Below the pieces are notes generated by a model. It had not been told where the DNA came from and made no database searches. It saw nothing but the letters and a program-made list of their open reading frames with translations. Both the position numbers and the translations under genes were made by a program. This document shows positions 55,685-63,960 of a stretch of DNA of 64,000 bases, one piece after another (within the stretch, counting starts at the first letter, position 1; each line of letters begins with the position of its first letter). The stretch covers positions 62,001-126,000 of the forward strand of contig NZ_FZNV01000007.1 of the NCBI RefSeq assembly GCF_900188415.1, in the 5' to 3' direction. This DNA is from Maribacter sedimenticola. Lineage in GTDB: Bacteria; Bacteroidota; Bacteroidia; Flavobacteriales; Flavobacteriaceae.

Positions 55685-56308
55685 TTAACTATGTAACCCG
55701 CACTCCCTATTTGCCAACACTTTGGTAGGATCAAAATAGTTATGCTCGTTAGGTAGGTTATATTTTTTTAAATAGGTATCTAATTGGGTATCGTTCCAAT
55801 GGTAGAACGGACTCACTTTTAAAACCCCATCTTTACTTAGGCTTAATATATCCAAACTATCCCTGTGTGCAGTCTGACCTTTTCTAAGATTAGTAAACCA
55901 AACATCTGGCTTAAAATCTGCCATTGCCCTTTTAAACGGCTCCAACTTTACCTGCTCGGTAAACTCTGCATGCCTAGGATCATCTATTTGCGGTATACCC
56001 ATTACGGCATCTCTATGCGCGGTGGTTTGTTTTGGTACATATAATTTTATGTTCAAGCTCAACCTTTCGATCAACTCTTCTGCATGTTTATATGTTTTGG
56101 GCGTATTGTACCCCGTATCGCACCAAACTACAGGAATATCTTTTTTCACTTCTGAAACGGCGTGCAAAATAGCCACTTCGTATGGTCTAAAATTGGTGGT
56201 AACCACAGGAGTCTGCCCGTGTTTTACGGCCCAAGAAATAATTTCTTCCGGCGGTATCCCTTTAAATTGAACGTTCAATTGTTGAACTTGTGCTGCTGTT
56301 AATGCCAT
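55685..56308 (-). CDS. cysH: CysH, phosphoadenylyl-sulfate reductase (PAPS type)
   Basis: Reduces activated sulfate to sulfite with thioredoxin. 207 residues with WCDTGYNTPKTYKH, TNLRKGQTAHRDSL, VSPFYHWND and the C-terminal catalytic Cys in ECGLHS. The paired Cys motifs that hold the [4Fe-4S] cluster of APS reductases are missing, so PAPS is the expected substrate. That implies an APS kinase gene elsewhere in the genome. Confidence 0.92.
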   Translation of the reverse strand: MALTAAQVQQLNVQFKGIPPEEIISWAVKHGQTPVVTTNFRPYEVAILHAVSEVKKDIPVVWCDTGYNTPKTYKHAEELIERLSLNIKLYVPKQTTAHRDAVMGIPQIDDPRHAEFTEQVKLEPFKRAMADFKPDVWFTNLRKGQTAHRDSLDILSLSKDGVLKVSPFYHWNDTQLDTYLKKYNLPNEHNYFDPTKVLANRECGLHS

Positions 56309-56321
56309 TGCCCTAAGTTTA

Positions 56322-56585
56322 TTATTTACCCCACTTTACTAAATTCCAGATTCTTTCATGAAAAAAGTACAATACCATTTTCGTTACAAAATCAATGGAA
56401 GCAATAGATGCGGCAAGAGAAATTTTACCTGTAAGTATGTATGATATTACCAAAGTGTCCAAAGTTCCTATTACTCTCCAACTAAATGCCTTTGCTACAC
56501 TTCGTAAAGGCTTTTCTGAGGTTTTATCCTCTTTATAGGTAGTCTTAGACTCTTTTTTATTTATTATAAGTTGATCTGCAATCAT
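56322..56585 (-). CDS. DUF2061 small membrane protein
   Basis: 87 residues with the DUF2061 pattern SVAKAFSWRVIGTLDTLVIS and two membrane helices, ending FFHERIWNLVKWGK. In many Bacteroidetes and proteobacteria this family sits next to cysteine or sulfate genes. A transport or membrane accessory role has been suggested but is not established. It is the first gene of the cysH-cysD-cysN run (13 bp before cysH). Confidence 0.85.
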   Translation of the reverse strand: MIADQLIINKKESKTTYKEDKTSEKPLRSVAKAFSWRVIGTLDTLVISYILTGKISLAASIASIDFVTKMVLYFFHERIWNLVKWGK

Positions 56586-56628
56586 CTTTACTTTAATTTT
56601 TATTACCCTACTAATTTAATAGAGTTTT

Positions 56629-56662
56629 CAAAAATAGTATATATTTTCAAAGTAGTCGTCAA
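56629..56662 (-). promoter_or_regulatory. Promoter of the DUF2061-cysHDN operon
   Basis: -33 TTG (56662-56660) and -10 TATTTTTG (56636-56629) with 23 bp between. The leader to ATG 56585 is about 37 nt. Confidence 0.5.
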
Positions 56663-56685
56663 AAATTGAGATAAATTTCTATTAC

Positions 56686-56708
56686 CCTATAGATTTAGTA
56701 GATTAATA
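56686..56708. promoter_or_regulatory. Putative sulfur-regulon operator, copy 2
   Basis: CCTATAGATTTAGTAGA followed by TTAATA, about 65-85 bp upstream of the inferred start of the cysHDN transcript, a place suited to activation. A looser copy (TATAGATTAAGTA on the minus strand) lies at about 50314-50331 before the reductase gene. Confidence 0.55.
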
Positions 56709-56780
56709 ACAAAAGGGCATGAAAATTTGAGATTCCTCAACACGAAAACACCTAATACCGAGAATTTATATGGGCTGTAA

Positions 56781-57191
56781 TTAAGAAATTAAATCCTTTA
56801 AAGTATTTTTTCTGTAAACCTCCAAAGTACTATCACGCACCTGCAGCATTAATTTATGAACGGAACAAGTTTGTTCATCCGGACAATCATCACAGGTTTC
56901 ATAAAAGTTTAAGCTTACACAAGGTACCATAGAAATAGGACCCTCCAGTACTCTCATTACATCTGTCATGGATATTTCCTCTGGAGATTTCAATAAATAA
57001 TATCCGCCGCCCTTTCCTTTTTTAGAACCTAAAAACCCTGTTTTTCGCAAGCTCAATAAAATACTTTCCAAGAATTTTTGTGAGATATTTTCCTTTTCGG
57101 CAATTTCTGATATCTGCACAGGCTTTTTATCAACCTGTAAGGCTAAATATGATAGGGCCTTTAATCCGTATTTTGTCTTTTTAGAGAGCAT
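56781..57191 (-). CDS. Rrf2-family transcriptional regulator
   Basis: 136 residues: a winged helix (LSKKTKYGLKALSYLALQ, ISEIAEKENISQKFLESILL, GKGGGYYLL) and a C-terminal segment with four Cys at 91, 100, 103 and 109. Such Cys sets hold an Fe-S cluster in IscR and NsrR. Members without a cluster (CymR) sense cysteine status. Its place beside the sulfate genes makes it the best candidate to bind the shared operators. That link is inferred. Confidence 0.88.
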   Translation of the reverse strand: MLSKKTKYGLKALSYLALQVDKKPVQISEIAEKENISQKFLESILLSLRKTGFLGSKKGKGGGYYLLKSPEEISMTDVMRVLEGPISMVPCVSLNFYETCDDCPDEQTCSVHKLMLQVRDSTLEVYRKNTLKDLIS

Positions 57192-57279
57192 AACGCTAAG
57201 ATAGCCAAATAAAAAAATATTGATAAAATACTTGAAGGTTCAATTTAACGTTTTACATACGCTAACAAGCTATTCCCTT

Positions 57280-57807
57280 ATGAGAAAAATATTCGTTTTG
57301 ACCCTTTTGGTTACGTTCACTTTGATAAACTTATCCTGTTCTAACGATGAGGGTGAAACCTTAAACGCCAGTGAATCTGAAATTACAGGTACATGGAACT
57401 TGACCGCACTTGAAACAAAAGATGGTAGATCAGATACTAATTTAGACGGCACTTCTATACCTACAACTTTCACCGCGGTTGGTAAGGATTTTAATACTGT
57501 GGTTACTTTTTCAAAAGACCCTAACATTGTAACTAGTGAAGGTTCTTATACCACTGTAACTACCACTACGGTTATGGGAGAAACATCGACCGAAGAAGAA
57601 ACCGGTGAAGACTTTTTTGAAAGTGATGCATGGAGACTAGATGGCAGTACCCTATATTTTGGCACTGGTGATGAGGAAGTAGGCTTTACCATTACAGAAC
57701 TTACGGATAATAAAATGTCCCTGCGCTATACAATTGACGAAACTGTAGATTTCTTCGGTGCTACAACAAGTGTTAGTGCAACTTATAATATGACATTGAC
57801 AAAATAA
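57280..57807 (+). CDS. Lipocalin-like lipoprotein of unknown ligand
   Basis: 175 residues from ATG 57280 (MRKIFVLTLLVTFTLINLSC), a clear lipoprotein signal with lipobox NLSC. The longer frame from 57220 is rejected because it puts 20 residues before the signal. The mature part starts ITGTWNLTALETKDG, the opening of lipocalin-like beta barrels, and has VTFSKDPN and later TLYFGTGDEEVGFTI. It is divergent from the Rrf2 gene and is followed by a strong terminator. Confidence 0.75.
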   Translation: MRKIFVLTLLVTFTLINLSCSNDEGETLNASESEITGTWNLTALETKDGRSDTNLDGTSIPTTFTAVGKDFNTVVTFSKDPNIVTSEGSYTTVTTTTVMGETSTEEETGEDFFESDAWRLDGSTLYFGTGDEEVGFTITELTDNKMSLRYTIDETVDFFGATTSVSATYNMTLTK

Positions 57808-57822
57808 CTCAGCTTATATAAC

Positions 57823-57854
57823 AAAAAAAGCCCGGTACGTGCCGGGCTTTTTTT
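57823..57854. terminator. Bidirectional intrinsic terminator
   Basis: AAAAAAAGCCCGG / CCGGGCTTTTTTT with a TACGTG loop, between the convergent lipoprotein and sulfhydrylase genes. Confidence 0.92.
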
Positions 57855-57873
57855 GTTTTAATCACTATATCTT

Positions 57874-59046
57874 TTAGCCTAAGGCCTGAGCAATATCCGC
57901 TATGATATCGTCTATATGTTCCAGGCCTACAGAAATTCTGACCGTACCATCTGATATGCCCACTGCAGCACGTTCCTCTACACTTAATTTACTATGCGTT
58001 GTAGATGCCGGATGCGTAACGATAGTTCTTGAATCTCCTAAATTGGCAGAAAGGGATAATAGTTTAATGGAATCGAAAAACTCCCTACCCGCTTCTAAAC
58101 CGCCTTTAACTTCAAAGGCTACTACACAACCACCCGCTTTCATCTGCTTTTTTGCAATTTCATATTTAGGGTGCGATTTTAAAAATGGATATTTTACCCA
58201 GTTTACCTTATCGCTCGCTTCTAAATATTCGGCTAACTTTAAAGCATTATCACAATGTCTGTCGACTCTTATTGCCAGTGTTTCTAAACTTTTAGAAAGA
58301 ACCCAGGCATTGAAAGGTGAAAGTGCCGGACCGGTAATTCGTGAGAAACGATACACCTTATCCATCAAATCCGCACTACCAACGGTAATACCTGCCAATA
58401 CCCTACCTTGACCATCCATTAGTTTGGTACCGGAATGTATGACCAAGTCCGCCCCAAATTTAATGGGCTGTTGTAAGTAAGGTGATGCAAAACAATTATC
58501 TATGATTAAAATTAGATTATTCTTTTTGGCAATTTTACCCAATTCCTCCAAATCCAATACATCAACACCTGGATTGGTAGGCGTTTCCGCATAGATGATT
58601 TTTGTCTTTGGTGTAATTAGACCTTCAATTTTTTCTAACTCATCTATTTTAAAGTATGTATGATCAATATTCCACTTTGGAAAAAAGTTGGTAAACAACG
58701 AATGCGTAGAACCAAAAATACTTCTTGCCGATAACACATGATCTCCACTATCTAACAACGCTGCCAATGTTGAAAATACAGCTGCCATCCCCGATGCAAA
58801 AGCAAATCCGCTCTCCGCTCCTTCCATTTGGCATACCTTTTCTATAAATTCAGATGAATTAGGGTTAGAATATCTTGAGTATATATTACGATCTTTTTCC
58901 TCAGCGAACGAAGCACGCATATCTTCAGCGTCTTCAAATACAAAACTAGAGGTCAAATACAATGGAACGGAATGCTCCAAATTTTCGCTTCGTTTTAATT
59001 GTGTACGTATTGCGTTCGTTTCAAATTTATTGTTGTTTTTTTTCAT
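57874..59046 (-). CDS. Trans-sulfuration PLP enzyme (O-succinyl/O-acetylhomoserine sulfhydrylase or cystathionine gamma-synthase)
   Basis: 390 residues of the Cys/Met metabolism PLP family. ENLEHSVPLYLTSSFVFEDA opens the protein, YSRYSNPNSSEFIEKV binds the cofactor phosphate of the neighbouring subunit and the Schiff-base Lys is in IHSGTKLMDGQGRV. It closes with SLSANLGDSRTIVTHPAST. The closest pattern is MetZ, which uses free sulfide. It is the third gene of the metY/fusion/metZ run. Confidence 0.88.
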   Translation of the reverse strand: MKKNNNKFETNAIRTQLKRSENLEHSVPLYLTSSFVFEDAEDMRASFAEEKDRNIYSRYSNPNSSEFIEKVCQMEGAESGFAFASGMAAVFSTLAALLDSGDHVLSARSIFGSTHSLFTNFFPKWNIDHTYFKIDELEKIEGLITPKTKIIYAETPTNPGVDVLDLEELGKIAKKNNLILIIDNCFASPYLQQPIKFGADLVIHSGTKLMDGQGRVLAGITVGSADLMDKVYRFSRITGPALSPFNAWVLSKSLETLAIRVDRHCDNALKLAEYLEASDKVNWVKYPFLKSHPKYEIAKKQMKAGGCVVAFEVKGGLEAGREFFDSIKLLSLSANLGDSRTIVTHPASTTHSKLSVEERAAVGISDGTVRISVGLEHIDDIIADIAQALG

Positions 59047-59083
59047 TACACTAATTCTTCTCTATTCCTATTTCTACTTTCAT

Positions 59084-59111
59084 ATACTTTGTACTTTGTA
59101 CTTCGTACTAT
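59084..59111 (+). repeat. Short NNACTTN heptad array (family 2)
   Basis: ATACTTT, GTACTTT, GTACTTC, GTACTAT in 7-bp steps between the fusion gene stop (59115) and the sulfhydrylase gene. Confidence 0.7.
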
Positions 59112-59114
59112 CCA

Positions 59115-62100
59115 TTACCCTTTCTCCGCTATTCGCAATATATCCCCAAAGACACCTCTTGCTGTTACTGCTGCGCCTGCACCTGCGCCTTGTATTACTA
59201 ACGGATTTTCACCGTAAGATTCCGTATAGATCTCTATTATGGAATCCGACCCTTTTACTTGCCCCAGGGCACTTTCTTTGGGTACGGAGACCAATTTAAC
59301 ATCTAATACTCCTTTCTCTTTCTGAAGATTGCCATGCAGATCACCTACATAACGCAATACATGGTCTGGTTTTTGGTTCTTCTTAATTTCATTGAACTTG
59401 GTATCCAACACTTCTAAATGCTGCAAGAAGAAATCTACCTCACCATCTTGTAGTTTTTTAGGTATCAGGTTTTCAATATTGATATCTGCAAACTCATTAT
59501 GCAAATCCAGTTCACGTGCTAAAATCAATAATTTACGCCCAACATCATTTCCAGAAAGATCTTCACGTGGATCAGGCTCTGTAAATCCTTTTTGCATTGC
59601 ATCTTTCAAAATCGATGAAAAAGGTACATCCACTTCTGAGAATGTATTGAAAATATAACTTAAAGAACCTGAGAACACGCCTTTTATCCTTGTTATATTC
59701 TCTCCGGATAAATGTAACAACTTAATGGTATCAATCAATGGCAATCCTGCTCCTACATTGGTTTCGTACAGATATTGCTTTTGATTTTTTTGCAATTCTT
59801 CCCTCAATAACTGATAAAAATCGTAACGCAAGGTATTGGCAATTTTGTTAGATGACACAATATCAAAACCATGCTCTACAAATTCAAAATAGTTGGCTAC
59901 GAAATCTTTACTTGCCGTATTATCAATTACAATAAGGTTCTCTAAATGGTGACGCTTTGCAAATTCAAAGACGTCATCAACCTTATACGGTTTTCCTTTC
60001 TGCTCCAGTTGTGTTTTCCAATTCTTGGCAATACCCTTTTCATTCAACAATATTTTTTTAGAGTTTGCAATTCCAAAAACCCTTAGGTCTAATTTCTTGC
60101 GCTCTTTTATGGACTTTGCCGATTTTAAAATCTGCTCTATTAACGTACCGCCTACATTCCCGTGACCGAAAATCAAAATATTAATTTTCTTGCTGATGCC
60201 GAACACCTGACCGTGCATAACGTTGACCGCCTTATACAAATCCGATTTCTTCACCACCAAACTTACGTTCTTGCCAGATACCGTATTATTGAACAACAAC
60301 GGTACAATCTGGTTTTTGATCAATGCATTGAAAGGATTGTGAAAAGTACTTAAATCTTGACCTACGATAGATATGATAGATACATCATCCATCACCGTAA
60401 TCATATTTACATCCTTTGATTCAAAATCGTTGCTAAACTCATTTTCCAGTGCCAGCTTTGCCCTTTTTGCCTTATCCTTTTTCACCACAAGTCCTATTCC
60501 CCTTTCAGATGATCCTTGGGAAATAATACTCACACTAATATTGCTAGATTGTAAGGCTTTAAAAATACGGGCATCTACCCCTACTTTCCCTAACAAGCCA
60601 CGACCTTCTATATTGATCATAGCAACATCTTCTATAACCGAGAGCGACTTTATACCTTCTTTACTGGATTTAGCGCTTATTAAAGTACCCTCATTATCAT
60701 CATTATAGGTATTTAAAATACGTAACGGAATGTTCTTCTCGATTAAGGGAATTATGGTTTTGGCATGTAAAATAGTAGCTCCAAAATTGGCAAGCTCATT
60801 TGCTTCTTCATAAGATAGGTTAGCCAGTCTTTTCGCCTCCGGCACATAATCAGGATTTGCAGTATAAATACCATCAACATGGGTATAATTCTGTAATTCT
60901 TCGGCATCTAAGAAATTAGCCAATAATGCGGCGGAATAGTTACTACCGTTCCTACCTAAAGTAGTTGTCTCGTTCTCCACTGTAGAAGCTATAAAACCTG
61001 TAACTACCGCTACCGTATCACTCGGAATTTCTGCAAATTTTAAAAGCACCAATTCTTTGGATTCATTTTCAAGTACCTTGGCGTCACCAAAGGTATCATC
61101 GGTCTTAATGACTTCACGAGTATCTACAAGTTTGGCATTGATTCCTTTACCGATCAATAGCTTGGTTACCAGTTTGGCAGAGATCAACTCGCCATACGCC
61201 AACACCTCATCTTTTATTTTGGCACTATAATCTCCCAACAAGGAAACTCCTTCATACAGCTTTGCCAAGCCCTTGAATTCCGCAGATAGATTTACGTTGG
61301 AATAGGTATGTTTTTGATACTTCTCCAGCGCTTCAAAATCTGACCTATAATCTTTTTCCTTGGCTGCTTTCTCTAGCATATCCTCTAGCTGATCCGTAGC
61401 CTTTTCCCTGGCGGAAACCACCATGGCTACATTCTCATTGTTCTTGACCTTTTGTGTCACGATATCCAAAACACGCTCAAGTCCCTCGCCATTGCTTAAC
61501 GATTTACCACCAAATTTTAAGATTTTGATTTTCTTGATATTACCGTTGGCATTAAAAATACCGGTCAGCAATTTTTCCATCTGATCAAACTCGATCAAAA
61601 AGGCATCATGCCCATGCAAAGATTGTACTTCACCATAGGTAACATTACTCTTTGCCTGCGCCAATTGCTTAAAGGTATCTTTGTTTTCTTGGGCGGTAAA
61701 GAACATATCGGAATCTACCCCGATTATATGAATATTGGTATCGCTATTTTGTAGTTTAATGAAATTCTCATCACCATCCCTAGTAACATCAATGGTCTTT
61801 AACAATTGATTCATCAACTTATACGCAGACAATTGAAAACGCTCTTGTAGCTTATCTCCATGGTGCATTAACCAACTTTCTACATTAAAAACCTTAAGCT
61901 CCTCATTGGTACTTCGTTTAAATCGCTCTTTAAAGGAAGCCGGGGTCCTATAACATAACATGGCATGCATACGGGCATCATGCACAGGTTGTTTAGAGTT
62001 CACTAAAAACTGTTCCTGTATTTGGCAATTGGCTATTAACCAATCGGTCGATTTCCAGTCAGATGCCACAGGAATCAAATGTTCTGTCAGCGTTGGGTGC

Positions 62101-62501
62101 AATGCTGCCATTTCCCAAGCGATACCACCACCTAAAGATCCACCGATCAATGCAAACAAACGCTCTACTTTTAACTGCTGTAGGCCCAATAAAAATATTT
62201 TAGCTACATCACCGGCTACAAAATCCTTATAGTTCTCGATTACAAACTTATCATGACCATTACCCGGAATGTTGAATGCCAAAATAGTGTACTTGTTGGT
62301 ATCTATACACTTTTCTTCTCCGATCAAGGCAGACCACCAACCATTTTCTCCGGTAACATTAGAATTGCCCGTTAATGCATGGTTCACCAATATAATGGGT
62401 GCAGTATGTAATTTTTTTCCAAATACCTGATACGATAATTGAATATCTTGAGTACTACCGCTTAGGGTCTTGTATTTTTTAATCTGTAGTTGATGTAACA
62501 T
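59115..62501 (-). CDS. Trifunctional fusion: homoserine O-acetyltransferase (MetX-like), aspartokinase, homoserine dehydrogenase
   Basis: 1128 residues. About 1-320 is a MetX-type alpha/beta hydrolase: VNHALTG, nucleophile Ser122 in GGSLGGG, Asp in GVDSDMFF (263/265) and His296/298 in LHGHDAF. About 325-615 is aspartokinase (KFGGKSLSNGEGL, VVSAREKATDQLEDML, TLGRNGSNYSAALLA). Two ACT domains follow at about 620-768. From 772 comes homoserine dehydrogenase (ILIFGHGNVGG, VFSGSLSYIFNTF, GFTEPDPREDLSGND). The aspartokinase motif has Lys in place of the usual Thr of KFGGTS. One protein would thus hold three steps from aspartate to O-acetylhomoserine, used by the flanking sulfhydrylases. Confidence 0.93.
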   Translation of the reverse strand: MLHQLQIKKYKTLSGSTQDIQLSYQVFGKKLHTAPIILVNHALTGNSNVTGENGWWSALIGEEKCIDTNKYTILAFNIPGNGHDKFVIENYKDFVAGDVAKIFLLGLQQLKVERLFALIGGSLGGGIAWEMAALHPTLTEHLIPVASDWKSTDWLIANCQIQEQFLVNSKQPVHDARMHAMLCYRTPASFKERFKRSTNEELKVFNVESWLMHHGDKLQERFQLSAYKLMNQLLKTIDVTRDGDENFIKLQNSDTNIHIIGVDSDMFFTAQENKDTFKQLAQAKSNVTYGEVQSLHGHDAFLIEFDQMEKLLTGIFNANGNIKKIKILKFGGKSLSNGEGLERVLDIVTQKVKNNENVAMVVSAREKATDQLEDMLEKAAKEKDYRSDFEALEKYQKHTYSNVNLSAEFKGLAKLYEGVSLLGDYSAKIKDEVLAYGELISAKLVTKLLIGKGINAKLVDTREVIKTDDTFGDAKVLENESKELVLLKFAEIPSDTVAVVTGFIASTVENETTTLGRNGSNYSAALLANFLDAEELQNYTHVDGIYTANPDYVPEAKRLANLSYEEANELANFGATILHAKTIIPLIEKNIPLRILNTYNDDNEGTLISAKSSKEGIKSLSVIEDVAMINIEGRGLLGKVGVDARIFKALQSSNISVSIISQGSSERGIGLVVKKDKAKRAKLALENEFSNDFESKDVNMITVMDDVSIISIVGQDLSTFHNPFNALIKNQIVPLLFNNTVSGKNVSLVVKKSDLYKAVNVMHGQVFGISKKINILIFGHGNVGGTLIEQILKSAKSIKERKKLDLRVFGIANSKKILLNEKGIAKNWKTQLEQKGKPYKVDDVFEFAKRHHLENLIVIDNTASKDFVANYFEFVEHGFDIVSSNKIANTLRYDFYQLLREELQKNQKQYLYETNVGAGLPLIDTIKLLHLSGENITRIKGVFSGSLSYIFNTFSEVDVPFSSILKDAMQKGFTEPDPREDLSGNDVGRKLLILARELDLHNEFADINIENLIPKKLQDGEVDFFLQHLEVLDTKFNEIKKNQKPDHVLRYVGDLHGNLQKEKGVLDVKLVSVPKESALGQVKGSDSIIEIYTESYGENPLVIQGAGAGAAVTARGVFGDILRIAEKG

Positions 62502-62519
62502 CTATTTCAAAATCAATTT

Positions 62520-62660
62520 GTGGCTGAGCTTCGACTACGCTCAGCCACCACATGTAAAATAATATATTCTTGAACATTCAATGACTTCGGCTAGGCTCAG
62601 CCGCCACCAATATTCTTTTTTTCTTAAACCACCGATCACTTCGGCTACGCTCAGTGACCG
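62520..62660. repeat. Three copies of a palindromic CTTCGRCTACGCTCAG repeat
   Basis: Copy 1 (62520-62548) is a perfect 10-bp hairpin, GTGGCTGAGC / GCTCAGCCAC, around TTCGACTAC. Copies 2 (62583-62602) and 3 (62637-62660) keep TTCGGCTA and GCTCAG with shorter stems. A fourth relative lies at 11439-11455. REP-like, in the gap between metY and the fusion gene. Confidence 0.75.
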
Positions 62661-62685
62661 GTTGTTGACTATATGGCAACCTATA

Positions 62686-63960
62686 TTAAAGACTGGCAAA
62701 TGCCTGCTCTAAATCTGCTTTTAAATCTTCTATATCTTCAAGACCTACCGACAAACGAATTAAATCCTGCCCTACACCTGCACCTTCTTGCTGCTCTGCG
62801 GTTAATTGCTGGTGGGTAGTACTAGCCGGATGAATGATCAATGATTTGGTGTCACCAATATTGGCAAGTAATGAAAATATCTTAGTGGCATCGGTAACCT
62901 TTTTAGCCGCTTCAAAACCGCCCTTGATACCAAAGGTAACCAATCCGCTTTGACCTTTTGGCAAGTATTCTTGTGCCAAATCATAGTATTTATTGCTCTT
63001 CAATCCTGGATAATTTACCCAAGCCACTTCTTCCCTACCTTCTAACCAGGTGGCCAATTCCAATGCATTTGCACTGTGTTGCTTTATACGTACCGGCAAA
63101 GTCTCTAAACCTTGTATAATTTGGAAAGCGTTAAACGGACTCAATGCCCCACCAAAATCACGTAAACCTTCCAATATCAATTTAAAGGTAAATGCTGCCG
63201 CGCCTAATGCCTCGCTATATACCAAACCGTGGTAACCTGCAGATGGTTCCGTGAATTCAGGGAATTTTCCGTTGGTCCAATCGAAGGTACCGGCATCTAT
63301 AATTGCGCCACCTAAAGACGTTCCTTGACCGCCAATATATTTTGTCAATGAATGAATGACCAAGTTGGCACCGTGCTCAATAGGATTTAACAATGAAGGT
63401 GTAGCCACAGTGTTATCTACTATAAATGGTACTCCAGCCGCTTTAGACTCCTTTGAGATCCCTTTTAGATCCAACACATCCAATTTCGGGTTACCTAAAG
63501 ATTCCACAAAGAAAGCCCTTGTATTATCCTTTACGGCATCGGTAAAGTTCTTTGGGTCAGATGCATCTACAAAGGTGGTCGTAATGCCGAATCTTGGTAG
63601 GGTAACATTCAACAAATTAAAGGTGCCACCGTATAAACTGCTAGATGCTACAATATGATCGCCCGCTTTTAACAAGGTCAATAAACCTGTAGAAATAGCA
63701 GCAGTACCAGATGCAAAGACTACTGCACCAATACCACCTTCAACAGCAGCCAATCTGTCTTGTAAAATTTGATTGGTAGGATTGTTCAAACGTGTGTAAA
63801 TAAACCCTAGTTCTTTAAGTGAAAATAAGTTTGCCGCATGATCGGTATCATTAAATACATACGATGATGTTTGATAAATAGGCACTGCCCTTGTACCTCC
63901 ATTTGTAGTGGTGTCGTGACCTGCGTGTAATGCGTTTGTTGCTAATTTGTGATTACTCAT
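62686..63960 (-). CDS. metY: MetY-like O-acetylhomoserine sulfhydrylase
   Basis: Makes homocysteine directly from O-acetylhomoserine and sulfide. 424 residues opening LATNALHAGHDTTTNGGTRA, which with the length fits MetY rather than MetB. YTRLNNPTNQILQDRLAAVE binds PLP phosphate, the Schiff-base Lys is in HSLTKYIGGQGTSLGG, and SLLANIGDTKSLIIHPAST is near the end. Its substrate is the product of the MetX domain encoded next. Only 40 bp of its upstream region are in the window. Confidence 0.92.
   Translation of the reverse strand: MSNHKLATNALHAGHDTTTNGGTRAVPIYQTSSYVFNDTDHAANLFSLKELGFIYTRLNNPTNQILQDRLAAVEGGIGAVVFASGTAAISTGLLTLLKAGDHIVASSSLYGGTFNLLNVTLPRFGITTTFVDASDPKNFTDAVKDNTRAFFVESLGNPKLDVLDLKGISKESKAAGVPFIVDNTVATPSLLNPIEHGANLVIHSLTKYIGGQGTSLGGAIIDAGTFDWTNGKFPEFTEPSAGYHGLVYSEALGAAAFTFKLILEGLRDFGGALSPFNAFQIIQGLETLPVRIKQHSANALELATWLEGREEVAWVNYPGLKSNKYYDLAQEYLPKGQSGLVTFGIKGGFEAAKKVTDATKIFSLLANIGDTKSLIIHPASTTHQQLTAEQQEGAGVGQDLIRLSVGLEDIEDLKADLEQAFASL

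Noticed and set aside
62521-62550. Possible tRNA 3' end (stem followed by CCACCA)
   Set aside because: There is no D-arm, anticodon arm or T-arm. It is a copy of the REP-like palindrome.
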